Below are positions 1-9,091 of a DNA stretch of 64,000 nucleotides, one piece after another. A program made the translations under genes and the position numbers. The DNA comes from JASGDN01 sp049841275 (GTDB taxonomy: Bacteria; Chloroflexota; Chloroflexia; Thermomicrobiales; UBA6265): contig JASGDN010000052.1 in NCBI GenBank assembly GCA_049841275.1, positions 28,989-92,988 of the forward strand, read 5' to 3'. The notes beneath the pieces were generated by a model, which worked only from the letters and a program-made list of their open reading frames with translations, ran no database searches and was not told the origin of the DNA. Every line of letters starts with the position of its first letter. Within the stretch, counting starts at the first letter, position 1.

Positions 1-2517
1 CTCCCGTGCAGAGGCCCCCTGCGCGACCAATCGCAACACTTCAAGCTCCCGTTCGGTGAGGGTGTCCACACCAGGCGGAAGCTCTGGCCTCGCCAGTTTC
101 GGCGGCACAACCCTCGCCGCCGGGGAATCCGTCTTCGCTGCCGGCTTCGACGCCATCGCAATCGCCGGAGCGTGTCCCTCCAGCATCGCGACAGCAGCCT
201 CCATCTCCAGCAGCTCACCCTCGTCAAGCAACTGCGCGAGCCTGGCTTCCCCGAGCGCACGCACCAGCGTCGGCCGGATCTCCTCGATCTCGGCTTCCAG
301 CCGCGTCCGCGTGAGCGCTCCCAGTGCGCGGTGGTGGTGGCGGGCGAGACCGAGGAAACGTGCCGCATCGTCCATCACCCCCGCCTTCGCCAGCACAACC
401 GCCGCCTGTTCGATCGTCTCGGCGGCGCTGAGGCGATCCGAAACCTGCCGGAATGCGGCGCTGCTCTCGATAAGCAACGTCGCGGCCTCAGCCAGGTCGC
501 CCCGCCGGATCAGCATCTCCGCCAGCGATACCTGGGTGATTGCCTCATTGCGTACATCGCCCGAGCGGCGAAAGAGCGTCAGTGATTCCTCGAACCATGC
601 CGCCGCCTGCTCCTCGTCACCTTGCACCGACGCCAGATCACCCAGGTTGCTATAGGTGAACGCGATCGAGCGCGAATCGCCGATCTGCCGCTGCAAGGCC
701 AATGCCTCGTTCAACATATCGCGGGCGCGGTCGTAGTCCAGCCGCTCCATCGCCACCGCACTGATATTGCTGGCGACCATCGCCGTGGCCTGGATATCGC
801 CGGTCTGGCGCAGGATGCGCAGGCATTCCCCCCAATAGGATTCCGCCTCATCGTAGTCACCCTGATAGTAGGCAACCGCTCCAAGGTTCCCCAGGGCAGA
901 GGCCTGATCGCGCAACGCCCCGATCGAGGCCGAAAGTTGCGCCGACTCGGTGTGATAGGGAATGGCCGTTGCGTAATCGCCACGATCGTGCGCGACGGTA
1001 CCGAGCCCGGTGGCGGCACGCGACTGTCCGGAGATATCACCGATACGACGCGACAGTTCCTGGGCGCGCTGAAAGAACGCCCAGGCGGCATCGAGATCGT
1101 TCTGATCCTCGGCCAGATATCCAGCCCCATTCAACGCGGAAACGTAGGCAGGCGTCTCGGTCTGCTCCACCGTCGAAATCGCCTGTTCGATCCAGGATCG
1201 TCCCTCCGAAGACAGGCCGCACATCGACCAGTAACGCCAGGTTGCACACATGATGGTCAGCGCATCCGCACCGTTGGATTCGGCAAACGACCATGCCAGC
1301 GCCACCCGGATATTGCCAAGGTCGTCATCAAGTCGCCGCATCCACGTCGCCTGATCGGGCGCGACCAGATGCGGGGCAGCGGCGTCCACCAACGACGCGA
1401 AGAATGCGGCATGGCCTTCACGGGCGGCACGCTCTTCCCCGGGGTGGGCGGCCAGCTGTTCCTGCCCGAACTGGCGAATGGTCTCCAACATCAGGTAGCG
1501 TTGATCGCCGATGGCGCTCTCGATCGGGCGCAGGAAGCTGCGATCGACCAGGTGTTCCAGCAGCGTGAGCGGATCCTCGCCGTCTGGAACGGAGTCCATC
1601 GGGATTTCCTCGACGGCTTCCAGGGGGATTCCCCCCGCGAAGACCGAAAGCCGTCGCAGCAGCCACTGTTCGCCCGTTCCCAGCAGTTCGTAGCTCCAGG
1701 CAATGGCATGGCGCATGGTCCGCAGGCGATCGGGCACATCACGCCGGTCGCCGCTCAGGATGTGGAGGCGGTCGTTCAGCCGGGCCAGCAACGCTTCTGG
1801 CGAGAGAATATTCAGGCGGGCAGCCGCCAGTTCGATCGCCAGCGGCAAGCCCTCCAGATCGCGGCAGATTGCGGCGATGGACTCCATCTGCCGCTCTCCG
1901 AGGGCGAGATCCCGGCGCACGGCCCGTCCCCGCTGGATGAAGAGCTGCACGGATGGCGTGGCGAGGATCACTTCTGGCGAATGCTCGCTTGCATCCGGAA
2001 TCGGGAGCGGCAGGAGCGGTACCCGCTGCTCTCCGGATATTCCGAGTGCGATCTGCGACGTGACGAGAACGCGGACGCCGGGGGCCTCGGCGAGCGCAGC
2101 GATCAGGTCGGCCGTGGCGTCGACGATCTGCTCGACGTTGTCCAGGACAAGCAGCATCCGCCGCGTATGCAGGTGATCGAGCAGGCGCAGTTCGCCGCTT
2201 CCCGCCTCCAGGTCGTAGATGCCGAGCGCCTGCCCCACTGTCGGCAGGAGCAGTGCAGGATCGTGCACCGGCGCCAGCGGAATGAAGACCACGCCATCGG
2301 CGAAGTCTCCCCGATCCTCCAGCACACCTGCGACATGAAGGGCCAGCCGCGTCTTGCCAACCCCGCCAGGCCCGATCAGCGTCACGATGCGCGCATGGCC
2401 GGCTGTGTCGAGCAGGTACTCGACAATGGCATCGGCATCTGTATCCCGCCCGACCAACGGCGTCAGCGGGCGTGGCACCGCCGGCGCACGGCGGTGCACA
2501 AGATGATGGACAGACAT
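1..2517 (-). CDS. LuxR-family transcriptional regulator with NB-ARC/AAA ATPase and TPR region (3' end beyond window)
   Basis: Translated from the minus strand from the ATG at 2517; at least 839 residues, and the C-terminus lies outside the window. Residues 49-56 are a Walker A loop (GPGGVGKT) and about 121-130 a Walker B (MLLVLDNVEQ), the pattern of NB-ARC/STAND ATPases. The middle is helical and TPR-like, with repeated short-chain pairs such as ALGNLGAVAYYQGDYDEA. The last visible residues, LTERELEVLRLVAQGASARE, are the start of a LuxR-type DNA-binding helix-turn-helix. Proteins of this kind are signal-responsive activators that use nucleotide-dependent oligomerisation; the ligand cannot be told. 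A similar gene starts at 63353. It is divergent from the phosphotransferase gene to its right. Confidence 0.88.
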   Translation of the reverse strand, partial: MSVHHLVHRRAPAVPRPLTPLVGRDTDADAIVEYLLDTAGHARIVTLIGPGGVGKTRLALHVAGVLEDRGDFADGVVFIPLAPVHDPALLLPTVGQALGIYDLEAGSGELRLLDHLHTRRMLLVLDNVEQIVDATADLIAALAEAPGVRVLVTSQIALGISGEQRVPLLPLPIPDASEHSPEVILATPSVQLFIQRGRAVRRDLALGERQMESIAAICRDLEGLPLAIELAAARLNILSPEALLARLNDRLHILSGDRRDVPDRLRTMRHAIAWSYELLGTGEQWLLRRLSVFAGGIPLEAVEEIPMDSVPDGEDPLTLLEHLVDRSFLRPIESAIGDQRYLMLETIRQFGQEQLAAHPGEERAAREGHAAFFASLVDAAAPHLVAPDQATWMRRLDDDLGNIRVALAWSFAESNGADALTIMCATWRYWSMCGLSSEGRSWIEQAISTVEQTETPAYVSALNGAGYLAEDQNDLDAAWAFFQRAQELSRRIGDISGQSRAATGLGTVAHDRGDYATAIPYHTESAQLSASIGALRDQASALGNLGAVAYYQGDYDEAESYWGECLRILRQTGDIQATAMVASNISAVAMERLDYDRARDMLNEALALQRQIGDSRSIAFTYSNLGDLASVQGDEEQAAAWFEESLTLFRRSGDVRNEAITQVSLAEMLIRRGDLAEAATLLIESSAAFRQVSDRLSAAETIEQAAVVLAKAGVMDDAARFLGLARHHHRALGALTRTRLEAEIEEIRPTLVRALGEARLAQLLDEGELLEMEAAVAMLEGHAPAIAMASKPAAKTDSPAARVVPPKLARPELPPGVDTLTERELEVLRLVAQGASARE

Positions 2518-2792
2518 GGACCGGAGGCATCCTTCGGCTGGAAACGGGGAGCAATAACACAGGACCCGCGGGAAAGCCGCCAATCGACGAGCCAACCCGC
2601 CCCTCATATCATGGCACAGAACACTTGGCATGGTGACTCTACAACCAGTGAGGTGCCCTCATTCCCCGGCCCACAACACTCCCCGATGACGCTTCGCTCC
2701 ACGCCCTGCTGACTCGCTGGCTGCCCGATGCGACGCTCGCCCTCTTCGCCGCAACACGCGGGGCCTCAACACCCGTCTGGCAGGTAGAGGCG

Positions 2793-3692
2793 GTGTGGCC
2801 GGACGGCCGCAAGGAGACGCTCTACCTGCGGCTTGGCGAGGAACCCAGCGAACGTCGCGATGGCGAGGTGCGCCTCCATCAGCTCCTGCACGCGGCAAAC
2901 GTTCGCGTACCGGAAGTCGTCGTCTGGGAAGGCATGCCGCCAGAACTGGATCGCGCCGCGACGCTCACGCGTGCCATTCCGGGCATTCCGCTGAAGGACG
3001 TCGCCCCAACCGCCTCGCCCGCCATGATGGCGAAGATCGCGAGAACGGCAGGGGAAGACCTCGCCCGAATCGGCGCGATCCCGGTCGACGGATTCGGCTG
3101 GATCGACATGCCGGATGCGACGACCGGCACACTACGGGCCGAGCACACGACGCGCGGGACGTGGCTGGCTGAATACGACGCCACACTGGAGGAGATAGTC
3201 GCCGCCAACCTGTTGCGTGCGGATTGCATCACGCCGCTCCGCGAGGCGTTCGCCCTGTGGCGGGCCAGTTTCCCGGATGCAGCCATCACTGCGACGCTGG
3301 CGCACGGGGATTTCGACGCCACCCATATCTTCTGCGCGCAGCGCGAGGTCCCCATTCCCATCGCCGGATCGCCATATACGTACACAGGCATCATCGACTT
3401 CGGGGAAGCGCGTGGTGCGGACCCGTTCTACGACCTCGGACATGCGCTACTGCACGATGGCGAGGACGGTGCATCCCTCATCTTCCCGGCGCTCCTCGCC
3501 GGCTACCGGTCGGTGCATCCGGTCGCGAACGATGACCTCGATGCGATTCGTACGCAGGCGGTCGCGATCGCCATACGTCACCTCGCCATCGCCCACCGCC
3601 GGAGCTCGCCCTACTCGGCGGTGCTTGCCGCCCGAATCACCGAGCTGCTGGAGACACGGCTGGACGATGACGGCAGCGAGATTCACCCGTAG
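2793..3692 (+). CDS. Aminoglycoside/choline-kinase-like phosphotransferase (APH family)
   Basis: Shows the APH-family catalytic core: HGDFDATH (Brenner-type loop) and a downstream IDFGEARGADPFYDLGHALL metal-binding segment. The substrate is unknown; such enzymes phosphorylate small hydroxylated molecules, antibiotics among them. GTG at 2793 is the first canonical start, but the frame is open back to 2652 and encodes convincing protein (for example LPDDASLHALLTRWLPDA), continuous with the first beta strands of the kinase fold. No ATG, GTG or TTG lies in that stretch. A GAGG at 2650-2653 precedes an in-frame ATT at 2661, so a rare-codon start adding 44 residues is possible. Not clearly linked to the two-component operon that follows. 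Confidence 0.85.
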   Translation: MWPDGRKETLYLRLGEEPSERRDGEVRLHQLLHAANVRVPEVVVWEGMPPELDRAATLTRAIPGIPLKDVAPTASPAMMAKIARTAGEDLARIGAIPVDGFGWIDMPDATTGTLRAEHTTRGTWLAEYDATLEEIVAANLLRADCITPLREAFALWRASFPDAAITATLAHGDFDATHIFCAQREVPIPIAGSPYTYTGIIDFGEARGADPFYDLGHALLHDGEDGASLIFPALLAGYRSVHPVANDDLDAIRTQAVAIAIRHLAIAHRRSSPYSAVLAARITELLETRLDDDGSEIHP

Positions 3693-3748
3693 ACTCTCAT
3701 CAGAAGGGAACAGGACGAACTTCTCGCCGGCCCACGCAGGGAGGCACG

Positions 3749-4441
3749 ATGCGCATTCTGGTCGTGGAAGATGAGGAAGCCCTCGCCGGGTTCGTGGCCA
3801 AGGGGCTCCGGCAGGCGGGATTCGCGGTCGATCTCGCACCGGACGGCGAAACGGCCCTCATCAAGGCCGAGGTGACGGCCTACGATGTCGTCGTGCTGGA
3901 CCGCGCGCTGCCCGGCATCCACGGTGACGCAGTCTGCCGCGACCTGGTGGCGATGGCGCCCGCGCCGCGGGTGGTGATGCTCACGGCCGCACGGGAGGTC
4001 GCTGCCCGCATCGACGGGCTGGAACTCGGCGCGGACGACTACCTCACCAAGCCATTCGACATGAACGAACTCATCGCCCGCATCCGGGCGGTCGCCCGGC
4101 GTCCGGCGATCGCCCAGCCGACCGTGCTCGCCTTCCCGGACCTGCACCTGACCATCGACCCCGCGCGCCACGCCGTCACGCGTGACGGGACGCCGGTGAC
4201 GCTCGCGCGCAAGGAGTTCGGCGTGCTGGAAGCCATCGCCGGGGCGAACGGGCGGATCGTCAGCGCGGAGGAGTTGCTGGAACAGGTCTGGGACGAGGCG
4301 GCGGATCCGTTCACGAACGTCGTGCGGGTCACGATCATGAACCTCCGGCGGAAGCTCGGCCAGCCGCCGGTCATCGAGACTGTGGTTGGCGTCGGTTACC
4401 GCCTGATGACTGCCACCAACACGTCCACCACCCCTCCATGA
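3749..4441 (+). CDS. OmpR/PhoB-family response regulator
   Basis: 230 residues. The N-terminal receiver domain has the acidic pair in VVEDEE, a phospho-acceptor aspartate at about residue 51 (VVVLDRALPG) and the conserved lysine in DDYLTKPFD. The C-terminal half is a winged-helix trans_reg_C domain ending NLRRKLGQPPVIETVVGVGYRL, typical of OmpR-type DNA binders. The start is preceded by GGGAGG (3739-3744). It overlaps the downstream kinase gene by four bases (ATGA), so the two are translationally coupled and almost certainly partners. The signal and regulon are not visible. Confidence 0.96.
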   Translation: MRILVVEDEEALAGFVAKGLRQAGFAVDLAPDGETALIKAEVTAYDVVVLDRALPGIHGDAVCRDLVAMAPAPRVVMLTAAREVAARIDGLELGADDYLTKPFDMNELIARIRAVARRPAIAQPTVLAFPDLHLTIDPARHAVTRDGTPVTLARKEFGVLEAIAGANGRIVSAEELLEQVWDEAADPFTNVVRVTIMNLRRKLGQPPVIETVVGVGYRLMTATNTSTTPP

Positions 4442-5574
4442 CGATCCGCCTGCGCCTCACCCTGCTCTACGCCGGTCTTTTCTTCCTCGCCGGGTCCGCC
4501 CTGCTGATCGGGATGTACCGGCTGACGATCCACGCCCTCGACCTGCCGGAGATCCAGGCACGCATCGATCGGCAACGTGAGGTCAATCCGAACGGCCCCC
4601 AGTACCGGGTGCTGCAGGCGCAGATCGAGGAGCGGGAACGCGCGCTAACCATCGTGCGCAACCAGATGTGGCGGGCGTTGATCGTGGTCACGATCGGGGC
4701 AGCCACGCTCGGCTGGGTCGTTGCCTGGCGGGCATTGCGTCCTGTCAGGAAGATCGCGGACGCCGCCCAGCGGGCATCCGCGACAAACCTTTCCGAGCGG
4801 CTGGACCTGCGCGGACCGCCGGACGAGCTGCACGCGCTCGCGAGCACGTTCGACGCCATGCTCGACCGCCTACAGACGGCGTTCGACACCCAACGCCGGT
4901 TTGCGGGCGAGGTCTCCCATGAATTGCGGACCCCCCTTGCAACAATGCGCGCGGCCGCCGATGTCTCCCGCGCGAATCCCGCGGCCGCGCCGAGCGAGCG
5001 GGACCTGAGCGAGACGGTCCGGGTGGCAGTCGATCGCAGCGAGCACCTCATCGACCGCCTGCTGGTGCTCGCCCGTAGCGAGAGCGCGATGCTGGACCGG
5101 GTGCCGGTCGACCTTGCCGACATCGCCGGGGAATCGCTCGCGCATGCTGCCCGCACCGCCGGAGAAGCGGGCGTGACGATTGAGGACGCCCCGCTCGATC
5201 CGGCGCCGATGCTCGGCGATCCGGTCCTGCTGGAACGGCTCTGCGACAACCTGATCGAGAATGCAATCCGGTACAACCGGCACGATGGCGACGGCTGGCT
5301 GCGCATCACGACGAACGCCTCGCCAACACCGATACTGCACGTGGAGAACAGCGGCGCGATCGTTCTGCCATCCGATGTCGACCGGCTCTTCGCGCCATTC
5401 CAGCGTGGGGAACGCGCAGAAGCATCCCGGACCGCGCCGGGAACGGGGCTCGGTCTGGCGATCGTGCGGGCGGTGGCGGCTGCGCACGGCGGCACCGTGA
5501 CGGCGGCGGCACGCCCGGACGGCGGCCTGGCCATTGCCGTCACGTTTCCCACCATCAAATCGACCTCACACTGA
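4438..5574 (+). CDS. Two-component sensor histidine kinase
   Basis: 378 residues. Two membrane segments (about 7-29 and 78-97) flank a very short extracytoplasmic loop. They are followed by a HAMP linker, a HisKA dimerisation domain with phospho-accepting His161 (EVSHELRTPL), and an HATPase_c domain with N-box NLIENAIRYN and G-box GTGLGLAIVRAV. The 45-50 residue loop between the membrane segments leaves little room for a folded sensor domain, so stimulus sensing may be intramembrane. ATG at 4438 overlaps the stop of the response regulator. Autophosphorylation and transfer to the 3749-4441 regulator is inferred from operon structure. Confidence 0.95.
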   Translation: MTIRLRLTLLYAGLFFLAGSALLIGMYRLTIHALDLPEIQARIDRQREVNPNGPQYRVLQAQIEERERALTIVRNQMWRALIVVTIGAATLGWVVAWRALRPVRKIADAAQRASATNLSERLDLRGPPDELHALASTFDAMLDRLQTAFDTQRRFAGEVSHELRTPLATMRAAADVSRANPAAAPSERDLSETVRVAVDRSEHLIDRLLVLARSESAMLDRVPVDLADIAGESLAHAARTAGEAGVTIEDAPLDPAPMLGDPVLLERLCDNLIENAIRYNRHDGDGWLRITTNASPTPILHVENSGAIVLPSDVDRLFAPFQRGERAEASRTAPGTGLGLAIVRAVAAAHGGTVTAAARPDGGLAIAVTFPTIKSTSH

Positions 5575-5592
5575 GCACAGGAGAAGGACGGC

Positions 5593-6606
5593 ATGCTGAA
5601 GGTGGCGATTGTCGGGGCAGGTCTGCGCGGACGCATGTATGCGACGGCGCTCGCGGATGTGCCGGACGTGAAGGTGGTGCGCTTTGTTGAGCCCTCGCCG
5701 CGCGTGGCCGATGCGGCCTGGCGAGAGACGGGAATCCCGACGCTGCCCTCGCACGACGAACTGTTGGCACAGGTGGCGTTCGACGCCGCCATCGTAGCGA
5801 CACCGGATTTCGCGCACCGCGATCCGGCTGTGACACTCGCCGAGGCGGGCAAGCACCTGCTGATCGAGAAACCGCTCGCGATGAACGTCGCCGATGCACA
5901 CGCCATCCGGGACGCCGTGACGCGCGGCGGCGGCACCTGCCTGGTGGGCTTCGAGAACCGCTGGAATCCGCACGTGCTGACCGCAAAACGCACCATCGAG
6001 ACAGGCACGATCGGTACACCGATCACATCCTCGGCAACGCTGGCCAACAGCTATTTCGTGCCGGAACACATGCTGTCGTGGGCAGCGAAGTCGTCGCCGG
6101 CCTGGTTCCTGATGCCGCACACGGTGGACATGCTGCTGTGGTTCACCGGGCGGACGGTGCGTTCGGTCTCTGCTGTGGCGTCACGTGGGGTCCTCGCAGC
6201 GCGCGGAATCGACACAGCCGATGTCATCCATGCCCTGCTGACATGGGACGACGGCACGACCTCATCGCTCACCTCGTCGTGGGTGCTGCCGGAGGGACAG
6301 GACGCGATCGTGGATTTCCGTTACCAGGTGATCGGAACCGAAGGCACGATCTCGGGGGATCCGATTCATCAGGGCCTGGACGTGACGACAGACCGTCGGC
6401 GCGCGCAGGGGACGCTGGCCGGACGCATCGGCGTGGCGCAGGTGGGCGCGCCGATCTGGATGGCACAGGAATGGGCAACCAACCTGCTGGCAGGCAAGGA
6501 GACCGGGCCGGGCGTGGACCAGGGTATGCTGGTGACGGAGATCATTGCCGCGATCGAGCGGTCGTTCGCCGCGGGAGGCGCGCCGGTTTCCGTGTCCCGG
6601 TCGTAG
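5593..6606 (+). CDS. Gfo/Idh/MocA-family NAD(P)-dependent oxidoreductase
   Basis: 337 residues. The N-terminal Rossmann fold opens with VAIVGAGLRGRMYATAL, and the family signature EKPLAMNVADAHAI is near residue 95, with the EKP lysine expected in catalysis. The C-terminal half is the alpha/beta GFO_IDH_MocA_C fold. These enzymes usually oxidise sugars or inositols; the exact substrate is not readable. The start has AGAAGGA at a good distance. It follows the kinase gene by 18 bases on the same strand, so it may be co-transcribed, although a functional tie to the two-component pair is not evident. Confidence 0.9.
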   Translation: MLKVAIVGAGLRGRMYATALADVPDVKVVRFVEPSPRVADAAWRETGIPTLPSHDELLAQVAFDAAIVATPDFAHRDPAVTLAEAGKHLLIEKPLAMNVADAHAIRDAVTRGGGTCLVGFENRWNPHVLTAKRTIETGTIGTPITSSATLANSYFVPEHMLSWAAKSSPAWFLMPHTVDMLLWFTGRTVRSVSAVASRGVLAARGIDTADVIHALLTWDDGTTSSLTSSWVLPEGQDAIVDFRYQVIGTEGTISGDPIHQGLDVTTDRRRAQGTLAGRIGVAQVGAPIWMAQEWATNLLAGKETGPGVDQGMLVTEIIAAIERSFAAGGAPVSVSRS

Positions 6607-6611
6607 GCCAG

Positions 6612-7190
6612 CTATTCGTAGCCGCGTTCGGAGCGAATGTCGGAGATGACGCTGGAGGACGCCACCGGGCGCCCCTGCATGCGGAGCAGTGCCTGGACGA
6701 TTTCCCCGAGCATCTCGATGTGACCGAGCATGCCTTCGACATCGCCCTCCGGAATGCGGGTGATCGCTTCCTGCATCTGTTCCGCGAACACCTGCTCCAC
6801 GGCGATGCTGATCGCCTCGCCTCGCGCGGTCAGATGGATGGTCTGGGCACGCCCATCGGAAGGATCGATGCGCCGCTCGATGTAATCACTGCCTTCGAGC
6901 CGGTTCAGGACCCGGGTGATCGCACTCGGCTGGACGCAGAAGTGCTCGGACAGCATGGAGGGTGACACCGGCCCCTCCGAAACGAGCCCATGACGAAGGG
7001 CGTAGAGCACCTCGGCCTGCCGCAGGCCGATCTTGCCGTATGGGGTCTCGAAGTCCCGAATCGTCGTCGCCCAGACACCGAACGATGGCAGGATCTGCAC
7101 CATGCGCGAGGCAAGCCGGTCACGCGGAGATGACTCGGGGTTGCTCGGACTCTTCGGAAAGGCCGACGACGACTTGGCGTTGTTGCTCAT
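6612..7190 (-). CDS. MarR-family transcriptional regulator
   Basis: 192 residues from ATG 7190, which has GAGGTG about ten bases upstream; a longer frame upstream is not convincing. The central winged helix is clear: LRQAEVLYAL, SPSMLSEHFCVQPSAITRVLNRLEGSDYIE (helix-turn-helix, recognition helix) and IDPSDGRAQTIHLT in the wing, followed by the C-terminal dimerisation helix. It is divergent from the catalase gene across a 311-base gap that contains two palindromes, so control of the catalase or autoregulation is plausible. Whether it senses peroxide cannot be read; residues before the domain are low-complexity and Ser-rich. Confidence 0.9.
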   Translation of the reverse strand: MSNNAKSSSAFPKSPSNPESSPRDRLASRMVQILPSFGVWATTIRDFETPYGKIGLRQAEVLYALRHGLVSEGPVSPSMLSEHFCVQPSAITRVLNRLEGSDYIERRIDPSDGRAQTIHLTARGEAISIAVEQVFAEQMQEAITRIPEGDVEGMLGHIEMLGEIVQALLRMQGRPVASSSVISDIRSERGYE

Positions 7191-7363
7191 GCTGGGTGCA
7201 CCTCGACCTGGCTGCAGGCATCTCAACCGTGCGGACAGGCGAAGCATAGCGGAATGTGGCGGCACGGATGCAGACCGCCCGGCGCCCGCGTCGACCGCCC
7301 TTCGCCGGAGGGGAGGCGCCCTGTCGATCGGGCGCATCGGTTCGGGCTTCCGGCGCGACGATT

Positions 7364-7425
7364 GTGAACGTTCACCCGGCCAAAATCAAGAATGATTCTC
7401 AGGAGCCCGCACTTCCGTGTAGAAT
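7364..7425 (+). promoter_or_regulatory. Putative catalase promoter with two palindromic operators
   Basis: GTGAACGTTCAC at 7364-7375 is a perfect 12-bp palindrome. AGAATGATTCT at 7389-7399 is a perfect palindrome around a central G, reminiscent of the 7-1-7 boxes of Fur/PerR-type regulators. A -10-like TAGAAT lies at 7420-7425 with a weak -35 (TTCTCA) 18 bases upstream, so the second palindrome overlaps the -35 region. The catalase ATG is at 7502 after an AGGAG. The remaining bases between the divergent MarR gene and the catalase show nothing else. Confidence 0.5.
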
Positions 7426-7501
7426 GTATTGTGCAACGGTCGGCTTTCCCCACCTTCGCGAGCAGGGCAAGTCCTTCACCCACCGACACAGGAGTTCATT
7501 C

Positions 7502-9019
7502 ATGGCTGACGATCGACAGAAGCCCGTTTTGACGACCCGGCAGGGTCATCCGGTCCATAACAACCAGGATCTGCGCACGGTCGGCAATCGCGGCCCAGCA
7601 ACCCTGGAGAACTATCACTTCCTCGAAAAGATGAGCCACTTCGACCGCGAACGCATCCCGGAGCGCGTGGTCCACGCCCGCGGATTCGTGGCGCACGGCG
7701 AGTTCGAGGCGTATGGGACGATCGGGGACGAACCGGCCAGCACCTACACCCGCGCCAAGCTCTTCCAGGAGAAGGGCAAGAAGACGCCGATCAGCATCCG
7801 CTTCTCGACCGTGGCCGGTGGCCGCGATTCCTCCGAGGTGGCCCGCGACCCGCGCGGATTCGCCGTGAAGTTCCGCACCGAGGACGGCAACTGGGACCTG
7901 GTGGGCAACAACCTGCCGGTCTTCTTCATCCGCGATGCGACGAAATTCCCGGACTTCATCCACTCGCAGAAGCCGAACCCGGTCAACTTCAACCGCCAGG
8001 ACCCGGAGCGCGTCTGGGACTTCTTCGCCGCCTCGCCGGAAGCCACCCACATGATCACTTGGGTCTTCTCGCCGCGCGGCATCCCGGCGAACTACCGCCA
8101 GCAGGACGGTTTCGGCGTCAACACCTACCGGATGGTGAATGCCGCCGGCGAGGGTGTGCTGGTGAAATACCACTGGAAGAGCCAGCAAGGCATCGAGTCG
8201 CTGACCGCCGCGCAGGCCGCCGAGATTCAGGCGCACGAGCTGGGCAGCCACTCGAAGGACCTGTTCGAGGCGATCGAGGCCGGCAACTATCCGAAGTGGG
8301 AACTCAACGTCCAGATCATGAGCGACGATGAGCATCCGGAGCTGGACTTCGATCCGCTGGATGACACGAAGACGTGGCCGGAGGATGTCTTCCCGCTGCG
8401 CCCGGTCGGCATGATGACGCTGAACCGGAACGTGGAGAACTTCTTCAACGAGTCGGAGCAGATCGCGTTCGGCACGGGCGTGCTGGTGGATGGGCTCGAC
8501 TTCTCGGACGACAAGATGCTGGTGGGGCGCACGTTCTCCTACAGCGACACGCAGCGCTATCGCGTCGGCCCGAACTACCTGCAGCTGCCGGTAAACCGCC
8601 CGCTCTCGCCGGTGACGACGAATCAGGACGGCGGCGCGATGTCTTACGGCGTGGACAACCGTGGCGCGAACCCGCAGGTGACGTACGAACCATCGGTGCT
8701 GGCGGGCGCGGTAGAGGCGGATGCCTCCTACGAGGGCTACCAGCCGCACGTGGAAGGCACGCTGCAGCGCGCGCCGATCGACCGCACGAACAACTTCGCG
8801 CAGGCGGGCGAGCGCTATCGCACGATCGAGGACTGGGAGCGCGAGGATCTGGTGGCAAACCTGATCGGCGAGCTGAAGCAGGTGCCGGAGATCCTGCAGG
8901 CGTACAACCTGGGGCACTTCTTCGCGGCGGACAAGGAGTTCGGCCAGCGGATCGCGGATGGCATCGGCTTCACGGGTGAGGTCATCATGCCGGTGAGCGC
9001 CCTCGCGACGGCGGACTAG
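7502..9019 (+). CDS. katA: Catalase (heme, small-subunit clade)
   Basis: 505 residues from ATG 7502, preceded by AGGAG. Disproportionates hydrogen peroxide to water and oxygen in the cytoplasm. The distal catalytic histidine is in RVVHARGFVAHGEFE (His59), the distal asparagine region reads DLVGNNLPVFFIRD, and the proximal heme-ligand tyrosine lies in SYSDTQRYRVGPNY. Length and the absence of a C-terminal flavodoxin-like domain place it with small-subunit monofunctional catalases. The upstream in-frame extension to 7256 lacks a ribosome site and is not protein-like. A 30-bp palindrome follows the stop. Regulation by the divergent MarR gene or by a Fur-family protein is suggested by two palindromes upstream. 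Confidence 0.97.
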   Translation: MADDRQKPVLTTRQGHPVHNNQDLRTVGNRGPATLENYHFLEKMSHFDRERIPERVVHARGFVAHGEFEAYGTIGDEPASTYTRAKLFQEKGKKTPISIRFSTVAGGRDSSEVARDPRGFAVKFRTEDGNWDLVGNNLPVFFIRDATKFPDFIHSQKPNPVNFNRQDPERVWDFFAASPEATHMITWVFSPRGIPANYRQQDGFGVNTYRMVNAAGEGVLVKYHWKSQQGIESLTAAQAAEIQAHELGSHSKDLFEAIEAGNYPKWELNVQIMSDDEHPELDFDPLDDTKTWPEDVFPLRPVGMMTLNRNVENFFNESEQIAFGTGVLVDGLDFSDDKMLVGRTFSYSDTQRYRVGPNYLQLPVNRPLSPVTTNQDGGAMSYGVDNRGANPQVTYEPSVLAGAVEADASYEGYQPHVEGTLQRAPIDRTNNFAQAGERYRTIEDWEREDLVANLIGELKQVPEILQAYNLGHFFAADKEFGQRIADGIGFTGEVIMPVSALATAD

Positions 9020-9045
9020 GCACGACAAGCACGGCATAGATACAC

Positions 9046-9075
9046 GAACGGGGCGATGTGCACATCGCCCCGTTC
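9046..9075. terminator. Bidirectional terminator-like hairpin
   Basis: A perfect 15+15 inverted repeat (GAACGGGGCGATGTG and its complement, no spacer) between the convergent ends of the catalase and the helicase gene. There is no T-tract on either side. Confidence 0.75.
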
Positions 9076-9091
9076 CGATTCGCCCCAAATC

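Noticed and set aside
622..2712. 696-codon open frame on the plus strand
   Set aside because: It lies opposite the LuxR/NB-ARC gene, whose motifs are clear on the minus strand; the plus frame has no domain pattern and is rich in Arg, His and Gln.
7496..9088. 530-codon open frame opposite catalase
   Set aside because: Antisense to a gene with every catalase motif; the long antisense frame is a product of GC-rich codon use.
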